Below, piece after piece: positions 27,088 to 35,566 of a stretch of DNA of 64,000 bases (position 1 is its first letter; each line of letters opens with the position of its first letter). Source of the DNA: Streptomyces sp. CB00316. GTDB taxonomy: Bacteria > Actinomycetota > Actinomycetes > Streptomycetales > Streptomycetaceae. Position numbers and translations under genes: made by a program. The stretch spans positions 124,001 through 188,000 of the forward strand of contig NZ_LIXI01000003.1 of assembly GCF_001905595.1 (NCBI RefSeq). Reading direction: 5' to 3'. The notes under the pieces are model-generated. The model was not told where the DNA came from, made no database searches, and saw only the letters and a list, made by a program, of their open reading frames with translations.

Positions 27088-28302
27088 TCAGGGGGACAGG
27101 CCGGCCGAGCGGGCGCGCAGCCGCAGCGCACGCAGCACGGCCTCGGTCGCGAAACGGCTCTCCGGGTCGACGAGTTGATCACCGAAGATGGTCTCCAGGC
27201 TGCGCATGCGGTAGCGCACGGTCTGCGGGTGCACATCGAGCAGCTCGCCCATCTGGGCCGCCGTGCCCCGGGTGTCGAGCCAGATCCGCAGCGTCTCGAT
27301 CAGCCGCTCACGGCGGGTGTTGCTGATTCCCGCCACGGCGGCCAGTTCCCGTTGGGCGAGCTGGTCGAGCAGGGCGGGGTCGGAGAGCAGCCACAGGGTG
27401 ATGAGGTGGTCCTCGCAGCGGATCAGCGGGGCGTCGTCGATCACGCCGGAGTCGACGAGCTCCAGCACCCGGCGAGCCCAGCGGATCGAGTCGCAGGCCA
27501 GGGCCGTCGGGACGGTCAGCCCGATCGCCGCGTGGCCGGCGGGGAGGGCCTGTTCCAGCATGGATCTTCGCGCGTCGTTCAGCGGGCCGGGGACGAGTAA
27601 GTGCGGCTGGGGGTCGCTGAGATCGAGAAGGAGGTCCCGGTCGGCGCTGAGCCGGTCGAGAGCGGCCGGGGCGCGGACGGCGACCAGGGTGACCTCGTCG
27701 GGCAGCGTCCAGCCGGTCTGCTCGCAGAGGTCGGCGATGGCGCCGCGGGGGGCGGGGCGCCCGGCCAGGATGAGGTGGAGCAGGCGCCGGCGCAGCGCCT
27801 CGCTCTGCTCCCCGGACTGCGACTGGACCTCCAGGAAACCCTCGCGGGACAGTGATTCCAGTTCGTCGACGTAGGCGAAGAGCGCGTCGGCGAAGCTGAG
27901 CATCAGCGTGGGGGAGAGGTGGTAGCTCTGCCCCACCTTCTTGGCCCGCCGCAGCGCCACCCGGGCGCCGAGTCGGTAGGCGCCCTGGAGGGTGTCCATG
28001 GTCCGCCCCTCGTACGCCTCGAACCGCCCGAACCGCCGGCACATGTCGTCCCGCAGCGTGGTGGGGGTGGTGGGGTCGGCCACCAGGTCGACGAATGAGG
28101 CGAGGCTCTGCTCGACGCCCACCCGGATGGCCTGGCCGTTCGGGCCGTCCAGCAGACGGGCGTATTCCGGATAGGCGCGGGTGACCTCCACGCCGATTTC
28201 CTTGATGAGGCTGGGGAGTTCGGGCCGCATGATCGCGGCGAATTCCTGGGGGAGCGGCCCCAGGGGGTCATCGGTGTCCAACGGCTGTATGAGGTGTGCC
28301 AT
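27088..28302 (-). CDS. PucR/CdaR-type transcriptional regulator with a TTA codon
   Basis: 404 aa from ATG 28302 (AGGGG about 8 nt upstream). A helical N-terminal region of about 170 aa (RsbRD-like: MDTLQGAYRLGARVALRRAK) is followed by a GGDEF-like middle domain. The C-terminal PucR helix-turn-helix is LDTRGTAAQMGELLDVHPQTVRYRMRSLE (seen in pieces). Such regulators control catabolic or envelope genes. Codon 235 (27598-27600, minus strand) is TTA, so translation should need bldA. It faces away from the secreted-protein/Mce block across 644 bp and is a good candidate regulator of it. Confidence 0.92.
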   Translation of the reverse strand: MAHLIQPLDTDDPLGPLPQEFAAIMRPELPSLIKEIGVEVTRAYPEYARLLDGPNGQAIRVGVEQSLASFVDLVADPTTPTTLRDDMCRRFGRFEAYEGRTMDTLQGAYRLGARVALRRAKKVGQSYHLSPTLMLSFADALFAYVDELESLSREGFLEVQSQSGEQSEALRRRLLHLILAGRPAPRGAIADLCEQTGWTLPDEVTLVAVRAPAALDRLSADRDLLLDLSDPQPHLLVPGPLNDARRSMLEQALPAGHAAIGLTVPTALACDSIRWARRVLELVDSGVIDDAPLIRCEDHLITLWLLSDPALLDQLAQRELAAVAGISNTRRERLIETLRIWLDTRGTAAQMGELLDVHPQTVRYRMRSLETIFGDQLVDPESRFATEAVLRALRLRARSAGLSP

Positions 28303-28946
28303 GCCATGTCCCCTCTGCTCTCGGCGCCCGGTGGTGGGGGTGAGACGGTGGGGGAAAGCGCTCCCACGAACCGACAGGTGTGTACCAAGTCCGCGACGAA
28401 AGATAGACCACGGAAGAGGCACTGCACACCACTTGGACAAGATCGGGGTGCAGGGGGCACGCATCGTGTCCATGCGGTGGGACTTACGCGCAGGTCGGAC
28501 GGTACTGCGCGCTTTCGGACAATGAATTTCGGCCGCCTGCTCGCTCGGTGACAAGGTCCGCGACCAGGGCCGTGGCGTCGGCCGGGGCCGTTCCTGACCG
28601 GCGTGGGAGGCCGGGTTCCGGTGGCCGGCCGGTATTCCGGTGCCTCCGGATACGCATTCCTTGATAAAGGGGTGACCCGCGGTTACTCATTTACGGATCA
28701 AAAACAGGGCCGCCAAAAAATTCTTGGACGGACGGATTGTGTCGCTGTGTTTCCCGCGAGTAACATCACGCTTCGTTCAATTCGGACGTGAAATCTGCCC
28801 GAAATTTGACGCTCAGATCTTCCTCCCCCGGGTCCACCCCGCGGCTCCATCACTGCCGACGAATCCGTCGTGGTGCGGGCATGCGTCGGAGAACCGGTCA
28901 ACTTCGCGCACGAGGCCGCACACCGGCGGCCGAAAGAGGGGACGAC
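28303..28946. promoter_or_regulatory. 644-bp divergent intergenic region between pucR-type gene and secreted proteins
   Basis: No convincing gene. The sequence is clearly AT-richer at 28640-28800 (for example around 28660-28735), the likely promoter area for the rightward secreted-protein genes. CCAAGT near 28385 and ACTTGG near 28432 form a widely spaced inverted pair close to the PucR start. I cannot name a promoter box with certainty. Confidence 0.5.
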
Positions 28947-29879
28947 ATGAGATCCGTTTCCAACCGCACCCGCATAGGGCTGCTCGCGGCATTCACCGCC
29001 TTCAGCGCCGTGCTCTCCACCGGCTCGGCCGCCGCGGCGACCGAGCTCAACGGCGACTGGGCACCGTTCGACCGCTGCCCGGTGGACGCGCCCGCCATGC
29101 TCGCGGCGGACGGCATCACGAATATCGCCACCTGTATCTCGTCGAGCTCGGTCACCGGCTCCATCACCCTCGGCAAGAGCCAGGTCCCCACCGGCAACAG
29201 CGATCTGCAGCTCGGCGTCATCCAGCACAGCAACGGCACCACCACCCTGGTGGCGCCCCCCGAGGGCGCGCTCACCGCCGACCCGGCCGTGGTCCCCGGC
29301 GGGCTGCTCGGGCTGATGTGCCCCAGCGCCATCCCCTTCGTCTCCGCGATCTGCCGCCAGTTGACGGACAACAACCTCAACCGGATCACGGCCACGATCG
29401 AACCGGCGGGTGCGCCGCGGGACTTCAACATGGTGGCGGCCTTCTCCACCGGTGAGCCCATTCTCACCCTTCCGGTCCGCATCCACCTCAAGAACCCGTT
29501 CCTCGGCGACAAGTGCTTCATCGGCACCACCGCGAATCCCGTGCTCCTGAAGCCGCAGAACCTGAACGCGCCGACCCTGTCGCTCCAGCGGTTCGCGGCC
29601 GACGGAACCCCGGACGACGAGGGCGAGATGGGCCGTTACACCTTCGCCGGCGCCGACCAGGGCGATGCCACGTTCGCCGTCCCGGGGGCGAGCGGATGCG
29701 GGGCCGGACTCCTGGACTGGGCGGTGAACCTCAAGACCGGTCTGCCGTCGGCCGCCGGGAAGAACGGCGTGAAGCTCAACGACACCTCGACCTACTTCGG
29801 CAGCCCCTACGACCCGGCCGGCCTGGCGCCCGACGAGGGCAAGAAGCTCTCGGAATTCTGGCACTCCGCGGTGCGGTAG
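28947..29879 (+). CDS. Secreted protein of unknown function, Mce neighbourhood
   Basis: 310 aa from ATG 28947 (AGAGGGG just upstream). A clear signal peptide: NRTRIGLLAAFTAFSAVLSTG, ending AAAAT. The mature protein has paired Cys residues (around DRCPVD, ATCISS, LMCPSA, AICRQ, DKCFIG, SGCGAG) that could form three disulfides, plus beta-rich segments such as LPVRIHLKNPFLGDKCFIG. I have no family name. It heads a series of three exported proteins that precede the Mce operon, suggesting a wall or outer-layer role. Confidence 0.85.
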   Translation: MRSVSNRTRIGLLAAFTAFSAVLSTGSAAAATELNGDWAPFDRCPVDAPAMLAADGITNIATCISSSSVTGSITLGKSQVPTGNSDLQLGVIQHSNGTTTLVAPPEGALTADPAVVPGGLLGLMCPSAIPFVSAICRQLTDNNLNRITATIEPAGAPRDFNMVAAFSTGEPILTLPVRIHLKNPFLGDKCFIGTTANPVLLKPQNLNAPTLSLQRFAADGTPDDEGEMGRYTFAGADQGDATFAVPGASGCGAGLLDWAVNLKTGLPSAAGKNGVKLNDTSTYFGSPYDPAGLAPDEGKKLSEFWHSAVR

Positions 29880-29885
29880 CGGCCG

Positions 29886-29910
29886 ATGCCCTCCATTCCC
29901 CCGAGGGCAT
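29886..29910 (+). terminator. Hairpin after the first secreted-protein gene
   Basis: ATGCCCTC (29886-29893) and GAGGGCAT (29903-29910) pair perfectly with a 9-nt loop, 7 nt after the stop codon. Possibly an attenuator, since the next secreted-protein gene follows in the same direction after about 170 bp. Confidence 0.6.
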
Positions 29911-30081
29911 TGCGGACCCGGCAGAAGGAGGTGGTGCGACAGCCGCCCGACCGCTCCTGACAGAAGGCGGACCGAAGAAAAGAGCCGCGCCTTCTCCAGT
30001 CCAGTTCGAAGCGTGCCGCCCGGATTTCCCGGGAGCGCGTCCACTCGTATCCCCAACGGGACAAGAAAAGGGAGTCATTCC

Positions 30082-30738
30082 ATGATCAAGCGATCCGGTG
30101 TACTGACCGCGATAGGTGCCGCCGTGGCATCCGTCGCCCTGGCCGTTCCGTCGGCCGTCGCCGCGCCGACCAGCTGGACCATCACGCCGACCGGCGCCTT
30201 CACCGGCAGCGCCGGCGTGACCGTCCTGACCGACAACAACGGCAACAAGATCCAGTGTGCGACCTCCGCGGCGTCGGGCTCGGCCCCCACGTCCCCGGTG
30301 GCCGGCTCCCCGGCGCAGCTCGCGTCCATCTCGGCGATCTCGTTCAACTCGCCGTGCACCGGGCCCTTCAGCTCGACGTGGACCGTGACCACCACGCCTC
30401 CGTGGCAGATCTGGGGTCTCGACTACACGGCGGGCGCCGGTACCAACTCCACCGGCCAGGTGACCGGTGAGATCCGGACGATCAAGGCGAAGGTCACCGG
30501 GAGCAGCCTGCTGGGCCCCTGCACCTTCGACGTCACCGGCAAGGTGGCGGCCAAGTACAACAACCCGAGCGCCGGCGGGAGCAACGGCACGCTGAACACG
30601 GCGGGCGGCGGTCTCACCCTGGCCATCGCCAACAAGGTCGGCGGCGGCTGCGGCATCGTCGGCACCACCGCCAGCTTCCAGGGCCTCTACACCATCAAGA
30701 ACACGGCCACCGGAAAGTCCCCGGTCATCAGCGGCTGA
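30082..30738 (+). CDS. Small secreted beta-rich protein of unknown function
   Basis: 218 aa. ATG 30082 with GGGAG 8 nt upstream. The signal peptide (IKRSGVLTAIGAAVASVALAV) ends at AVAAP. The mature protein is Thr/Ser/Gly-rich with four Cys residues (KIQCATS, NSPCTGP, GPCTFD, GGCGIV), and alternating hydrophobic patterns suggest an all-beta fold. No enzymatic motif is visible. Low-complexity Gly/Asn stretch near residues 165-180. It lies between two other exported proteins upstream of the Mce genes and has its own terminator. Confidence 0.85.
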   Translation: MIKRSGVLTAIGAAVASVALAVPSAVAAPTSWTITPTGAFTGSAGVTVLTDNNGNKIQCATSAASGSAPTSPVAGSPAQLASISAISFNSPCTGPFSSTWTVTTTPPWQIWGLDYTAGAGTNSTGQVTGEIRTIKAKVTGSSLLGPCTFDVTGKVAAKYNNPSAGGSNGTLNTAGGGLTLAIANKVGGGCGIVGTTASFQGLYTIKNTATGKSPVISG

Positions 30739-30773
30739 TCCGCCGCCCCTGATGCGCAGTACGTGAGCGTGGT

Positions 30774-30802
30774 GCCCGGCCGTGAGCCCTCGGCGGCCGG
30801 GC
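30774..30802 (+). terminator. Hairpin after the second secreted-protein gene
   Basis: GCCCGGCCG (30774-30782) pairs perfectly with CGGCCGGGC (30794-30802), loop 11 nt, 35 nt after the stop codon. The rest of the 310-bp gap to the next gene (to 31048) shows no gene; a promoter for the next gene probably lies in 30830-30960. Confidence 0.75.
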
Positions 30803-31048
30803 GCCTACGCGCTTTTCCACTCACTCGCCGACAACTCCACGGGCTGGAATTGTCATCGCCTGCCAAGAATCGCGCCGGGTGAAAACTCGGAATTCCCGGC
30901 TCTTCCCAGGCGGCCGAAGGAGTGCGTAGCGTACCGATCGGTAGGAGGATCGTTCCGCGTCCGCCCGAAAGGCCGTTGCCGAGAAGTGGACCCCATGCGG
31001 CGGCCATCGAACCGATGGGCCCACGCGCGCCGGAAGGACACCATCCGC

Positions 31049-32569
31049 ATGACCGTCGATGCACGCGCCGCGTCGAGACGACCCCTCCATCTCGCCGTGG
31101 GCGGGGCGCTCGTCGTCGCCACCGCGCTCATTCCGAGCGTCGAATCGGTGGCGGCCGATCAGACCTCCGAAGTCACCATCCCCTACACCTGCCAGTTCCC
31201 CTCCGGCCCGGAGGAGGCGGACGTCGCGGTCAAGGCGGTACTCCCCGTCTCGGCCCGGACGGGGGAAACGATCCGTCCCGGTGACGTCTCCGTCGACGTG
31301 AGCCTGGCGCGATCGGCGCTGACCCAGTTCACCGCACTGGAGGCGTCCACCCTGTCGGCCGTCGCCGGGCTGACCGTACGCAACACCGTCGGCGAGCACA
31401 CCGCCGACGCCTCCTGGCAGCAGCTCGAAGCCCCCGCGGTCCCCCTGCCGCCGGAAGGTGAGGACGAGGACGGCGTGGTGCTCGCCGCCACCGGCGACGT
31501 CCCCACGGTCGCGTTCGGCAGCCCCGGACGCGCGACGATCGCGCCGGCCGCGCTCAGCCTCGTCCTCGCCTCCTTCACCGAGGACGGCACCCCGACCACG
31601 CCCTCCGAGCTCACCGTCGTCTGCGAGCCCGCCGACGACGAGGAGCGCCCGCTCGCCCGGATCAGCGTCCGCGACAGCACCGGCCCGGCTACTCCCACGC
31701 CCGGCCCGGAGGACCCGGTGCCCGGGGAGGATGACGCGGCCGGACCTCCCGGGAAGCCGGCCCGTCCCGCCCCCGGACTCGATCCGGACGCCCACCGCAG
31801 GATCGACGACCTCACCGAGGCGCGGCTCGAAGCCCTCGACGACGAGGACCCCGGAAGCTGCCCCATCGAGATCCCGCCCGAGTGGGTGATGACCACCGCG
31901 GAGACGTACGCCGCCGGATACGCCAACGCCGTGAAGCTGGACGGGGCGGCTGCGCTCGGGCCCGCGTTCATGAAGGTCGTCCTGAACAAGCGGTACATCA
32001 ACGACTCCTGCGCCTCGACCGTCGACGTCACCTCCGAGGTGGAGTTCGAGTACGAGGGCAAGCGGCAGCTCCCGCCCACGAAGGCGACCTTCCTCAGCTA
32101 CGGGTTCATGCCGACGACCGCCACGATGGTCCTGGAGCAGGTGGGACCACCGGCCGTCGTCCAGACACACACGGTCACCAACACGCCGACCTACCCCGAG
32201 GAATCGACGGTCACCGCGCAGCTCTCCCTGCGCCTGTACGACGTGAAGGTGAACGGCGTCCCCCTGGACGTGGGCCCGAACTGCCGCACCGAACGGCCCT
32301 TCGAGCAGGTCCTCAAGGGGTACGGCCAGAGCTATCCACCGGCCGGCTACCTCGTGGCGACCGGCGGGAATCTGACCGGATACGCGCACATCCCGCCGTT
32401 CAAGGGGTGCGGCGTCGGCGAGGACCTCGACCCGCTCTTCACCTCGGCCATCTCCAGCGTCGGCAAGAAGGCCGACAACTACACCAAGATGACGCAGGCC
32501 CCGCTCTGCGTGGCGACGAACCCGGACGGGCCCGACTGCCCGCCGAAGGTGCCGAAGCCCGAGCGGTGA
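31049..32569 (+). CDS. Large secreted protein, possible DUF6801-like N-terminal domain
   Basis: 506 aa from ATG 31049 (GGAAGG upstream, slightly distant); in-frame starts further upstream are possible. Signal peptide around residues 10-35. The first mature domain (SEVTIPYTCQFPSG ... TVVCEPADD) resembles the DUF6801 exported-protein family. An acidic Pro-rich linker (TPGPEDPVPGEDDAAGPPG) leads to a second domain that looks like a Cys-bonded beta sandwich (SCPIEIPPEWV, NDSCASTVDV, FKGCGVGED, APLCVATN). Wall-associated or secreted; function unknown. Last of the three exported proteins before the Mce operon. Confidence 0.82.
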   Translation: MTVDARAASRRPLHLAVGGALVVATALIPSVESVAADQTSEVTIPYTCQFPSGPEEADVAVKAVLPVSARTGETIRPGDVSVDVSLARSALTQFTALEASTLSAVAGLTVRNTVGEHTADASWQQLEAPAVPLPPEGEDEDGVVLAATGDVPTVAFGSPGRATIAPAALSLVLASFTEDGTPTTPSELTVVCEPADDEERPLARISVRDSTGPATPTPGPEDPVPGEDDAAGPPGKPARPAPGLDPDAHRRIDDLTEARLEALDDEDPGSCPIEIPPEWVMTTAETYAAGYANAVKLDGAAALGPAFMKVVLNKRYINDSCASTVDVTSEVEFEYEGKRQLPPTKATFLSYGFMPTTATMVLEQVGPPAVVQTHTVTNTPTYPEESTVTAQLSLRLYDVKVNGVPLDVGPNCRTERPFEQVLKGYGQSYPPAGYLVATGGNLTGYAHIPPFKGCGVGEDLDPLFTSAISSVGKKADNYTKMTQAPLCVATNPDGPDCPPKVPKPER

Positions 32570-32602
32570 CCGTACCGCCGGTGATCTGAACCGACCCGCG
32601 CA

Positions 32603-32632
32603 GCCCTTCCGGCGCCGCCCGGCCGAAAGGGC
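32603..32632 (+). terminator. Hairpin after the third secreted-protein gene
   Basis: GCCCTTCCGG (32603-32612) pairs with CCGAAAGGGC (32623-32632) at 9 of 10 positions, loop 10 nt, 33 nt after the stop. It isolates the Mce operon from the secreted genes. Confidence 0.7.
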
Positions 32633-32897
32633 CGTTCGGCACGGAATGATGCCGTCCGCCGCGCGGAGAACTCATCACCGATTAACAGGTTTGGCACGCG
32701 GACCACTCACTCGGAAACAAGTAATCCGGATGCCGCGATCACGCCGCAGAAAGTTGCGTATCCAGTATTGCGAACTAAGGTTACCGAGCCGTAGCGTCCC
32801 GGGTGAGCGGCCCGAAACCCCTCCGTAGCTGCTTGTTTTTCCGACAGTCGGAGCGCTGACAGATGACCAAAGTCACCACCACTTCGAAGGAGGGCCG
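32633..32897 (+). promoter_or_regulatory. Promoter region of the Mce operon
   Basis: A gene-free, relatively AT-rich stretch precedes the first Mce gene. One possible vegetative-type pair is TTGCGT at 32754-32759 and TAAGGT at 32776-32781 (16-bp spacing), leaving a leader of about 110 nt. GGAGGG before the ATG at 32898 is a strong ribosome-binding site. The promoter call is tentative. Confidence 0.45.
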
Positions 32898-33896
32898 ATG
32901 GGAATCGAAGTAGTCGTCGAGGGCCTGACGAAGTCCTTCGGCAAGCAGAACATCTGGCAGGACGTCAGCCTCACCCTGCCCGCCGGTGAAGTGAGTGTCA
33001 TGCTCGGCCCTTCCGGCACCGGAAAGACCGTGTTCCTGAAATCCATCATCGGACTGCTGAAGCCGGAACAGGGCCGCGTCCTCATCAACGGCGTGGACAT
33101 GGTGAACAGCTCCGAGCGCGACATCATGGAGACGCGTAAGCTATTCGGCCTCATGTTCCAGGACGGGGCGCTCTTCGGCTCGATGTCCCTCTTCGACAAC
33201 ATCGCTTTCCCCCTGCGCGAGCACACCCGCAAGAAGGAATCCGAGATCCGCCGCACCGTCATGGAGCGGATCGACATCGTCGGACTGCTCGGCGCCGAGG
33301 GGAAGCTCCCCGGCGAGATATCCGGCGGCATGCGCAAACGCGCCGGCCTCGCCCGCGCCCTCGTCCTGGACCCGCAGATCATCCTCTGCGACGAACCGGA
33401 CTCCGGACTCGACCCGGTGCGCACCGCGTACCTCTCGCAGCTCCTGATCGACCTCAACGCGCAGATCGACGCCACGATGCTGATCGTCACCCACAACCTC
33501 GACATCGCGGCGACCGTCCCCGACAACATGGGCATGCTGTTCTGCCGCAACCTCGTCACCTTCGGGCCGCGCGAGGTGCTCCTCACCAGCGACACCCCGG
33601 TCGTCTCGCAGTTCCTCGCCGGACGCCGCGAGGGCCCCATCGGGATGTCCGAGGAGAAGGACGCCGCCACCCTCGCGGCCGAGCAGCAGCTCAGCGACTC
33701 CCTCGGCGGAGCCCGTACGGTCGCCGCGCCCCGGACCGTGGTCCCGCAGCTGGAGCCCTCGCCCGGACTGCCCGTACGCCAGGGGGCGCTGCGCCGCCGC
33801 GAACGGGTCATGGCGATGATGGGCCAGCTGCCGGAGGCCGCCCGTACGGCCATCCTCAACAGCTACGCCCCGGCCGCGGGGGGTGCGAGAGCGTGA
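32898..33896 (+). CDS. mkl: Mce transporter ATPase (MceG/Mkl/MlaF type)
   Basis: 332 aa. ABC ATPase with Walker A GPSGTGKTVFL, signature ISGGMRKRAGLARAL and Walker B ILCDEPDSGLDPV. The GMRKR signature variant and the C-terminal extension of about 90 aa (ending in MAMMGQLPEAARTAILNSY) are typical of actinobacterial Mce ATPases. It powers import of lipids or sterols through the YrbE permeases and MceA-F proteins. First gene of the operon; its TGA overlaps the GTG of the first permease. Confidence 0.96.
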   Translation: MGIEVVVEGLTKSFGKQNIWQDVSLTLPAGEVSVMLGPSGTGKTVFLKSIIGLLKPEQGRVLINGVDMVNSSERDIMETRKLFGLMFQDGALFGSMSLFDNIAFPLREHTRKKESEIRRTVMERIDIVGLLGAEGKLPGEISGGMRKRAGLARALVLDPQIILCDEPDSGLDPVRTAYLSQLLIDLNAQIDATMLIVTHNLDIAATVPDNMGMLFCRNLVTFGPREVLLTSDTPVVSQFLAGRREGPIGMSEEKDAATLAAEQQLSDSLGGARTVAAPRTVVPQLEPSPGLPVRQGALRRRERVMAMMGQLPEAARTAILNSYAPAAGGARA

Positions 33897-34759
33897 CCGC
33901 CCCGATGCCGGTGCGGCCGCCCGAGCCGCCCGAGAGCCCGCCGCCGGCCCTCGCCAGGACCCCAATGCCGCCCCCCGTAAGGCGGCGCCCCAGCCGGCTG
34001 CTCGCCCCGCTCCGGGAGACCGGCAAGCTGTTCGCGCTCGGTATCGCCGTGGGCCGCGCCATCTTCCGCAGGCCCTTCCAGTTACGCGAGTTCATCGAGC
34101 AGTTCTGGTTCGTCGCGAGCGTCACGATCCTGCCCGCCGCGCTCGTCTCCATCCCGTTCGGTGCGGTCATCGCCCTCCAGGTCGGCTCGCTCACCCAGCA
34201 GCTCGGCGCCCAGTCCTTCACCGGCGGCGCCAGCGTCCTCGCCGTGATCCAGCAGGCCAGCCCCATCATCGTGGCGCTGCTCATCTCCGGCGCCGCGGGC
34301 TCCGCGATCTGCGCCGACCTCGGCTCCCGCAAGATCCGCGAGGAGCTCGACGCGATGGAGGTCATGGGCGTCTCGCCCATCCAGCGCCTCGTCGTCCCCC
34401 GCGTCCTGGCCACCATGCTCGTCGCCGTCCTGCTCAACGGCCTGATCTCCGTGGTCGGCACGCTCGGCGGCTACTTCTTCAACGTGATCATGCAGGACGG
34501 TACCCCGGGTGCCTACCTCGCGAGCTTCTCCGCCCTCGCCCAGCTGCCCGACCTGTACGTCAGCGAGTTCAAGGCCCTGATCTTCGGCTTCATCGCGGGC
34601 ATCGTCGCCGCCCACCGCGGCCTGAACCCGCGCGGCGGCCCCAAAGGTGTCGGCGACGCGGTCAACCAGTCCGTCGTCATCACCTTCATGCTCCTGTTCT
34701 TCGTGAACATGGTCCTCACGGCGATCTATCTCCAGATCGTCCCCGCGAAGGGGGGCTGA
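33893..34759 (+). CDS. yrbEA: Mce permease A (YrbE/MlaE family), contains TTA codon
   Basis: 288 aa, GTG start overlapping the ATPase stop. An N-terminal Pro-rich cytoplasmic segment of about 40 aa precedes five to six transmembrane helices. The MlaE-family coupling loop KIREELDAMEVMGVSPIQRLVVPRV is intact. Codon 64 (34082-34084, in PFQLREF) is TTA. In Streptomyces, TTA makes translation depend on the bldA tRNA, so the whole Mce pump may be made only late in growth. It forms a heterodimer with the next permease. Confidence 0.96.
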   Translation: MTAPMPVRPPEPPESPPPALARTPMPPPVRRRPSRLLAPLRETGKLFALGIAVGRAIFRRPFQLREFIEQFWFVASVTILPAALVSIPFGAVIALQVGSLTQQLGAQSFTGGASVLAVIQQASPIIVALLISGAAGSAICADLGSRKIREELDAMEVMGVSPIQRLVVPRVLATMLVAVLLNGLISVVGTLGGYFFNVIMQDGTPGAYLASFSALAQLPDLYVSEFKALIFGFIAGIVAAHRGLNPRGGPKGVGDAVNQSVVITFMLLFFVNMVLTAIYLQIVPAKGG

Positions 34760-34762
34760 GCG

Positions 34763-35566
34763 ATGGCGATGCTCAGCTGGCTCGACCGATCGGGCGACCA
34801 ACTCACGTTCTACGTACGGGCACTGATCTGGATCCCACGCACCCTGCGCCGCTACCTCAAGGAGGTGCAGCGGCTGCTGGCCGAGGTCGCCTTCGGCAGC
34901 GGCGGCCTGGGCGTCATCGGCGGCACCATCGGCGTGATGGTCGCGATGACCCTCTTCACCGGCACGGTCGTCGGCCTCCAGGGGTACGCGGCCCTCGACC
35001 AGATCGGCACCTCGGCGTTCACCGGCTTCATCTCCGCCTATTTCAACACCCGAGAGATCGCCCCCCTCGTCGCCGGGCTCGCCCTCTCCGCCACCGTCGG
35101 CGCGGGCTTCACCGCCCAGCTCGGCGCGATGCGGATCAACGAGGAGGTCGACGCCCTCGAAGCGATGGGCGTGCGCTCGATGCCGTACCTCGTCACCACC
35201 CGGATCATCGCCGGGGTCGTGGCGATCATCCCGCTGTACGCGATCGGGCTGCTCTCCTCGTACCTCGCCTCCCGCTACATCACCATCTTCTTCAACGGGC
35301 AGTCGGCGGGCACCTACGACCACTACTTCAATCTCTTCCTCTCCCCGGACGACGTGCTGCTGTCGGTGCTCAAAGTGCTGATCTTCAGCGTGCTGGTGAT
35401 CCTCGCCCACTGCTACCACGGCTTCCACGCCACCGGCGGTCCCGCCGGAGTGGGGGTGGCCGTCGGCCGGTCGGTGCGCAACGCGATCGTGCTCATCAGC
35501 GTCACCGACTTCTTCCTCTCGCTCGCCATCTGGGGCGCCACGACGACGGTGAAGGTGGCCGGCTGA
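34763..35566 (+). CDS. yrbEB: Mce permease B (YrbE/MlaE family)
   Basis: 267 aa, ATG three bases after the permease A stop. MlaE fold with the coupling loop MRINEEVDALEAMGVRSMPYLVTTRI and six hydrophobic segments. Differs from permease A in the N-terminus (SWLDRSGDQLTFYVRALIWIPRTL split by short loops). Together the two form the transmembrane core on which the Mkl-type ATPase acts. Stop overlaps the mceA ATG. Confidence 0.96.
   Translation: MAMLSWLDRSGDQLTFYVRALIWIPRTLRRYLKEVQRLLAEVAFGSGGLGVIGGTIGVMVAMTLFTGTVVGLQGYAALDQIGTSAFTGFISAYFNTREIAPLVAGLALSATVGAGFTAQLGAMRINEEVDALEAMGVRSMPYLVTTRIIAGVVAIIPLYAIGLLSSYLASRYITIFFNGQSAGTYDHYFNLFLSPDDVLLSVLKVLIFSVLVILAHCYHGFHATGGPAGVGVAVGRSVRNAIVLISVTDFFLSLAIWGATTTVKVAG

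Noticed and set aside
33883..35565. In-frame N-terminal extension of mceA across both permease genes
   Set aside because: The overlapping YrbE permeases are clearly real; mceA starts at the ATG overlapping the permease B stop.
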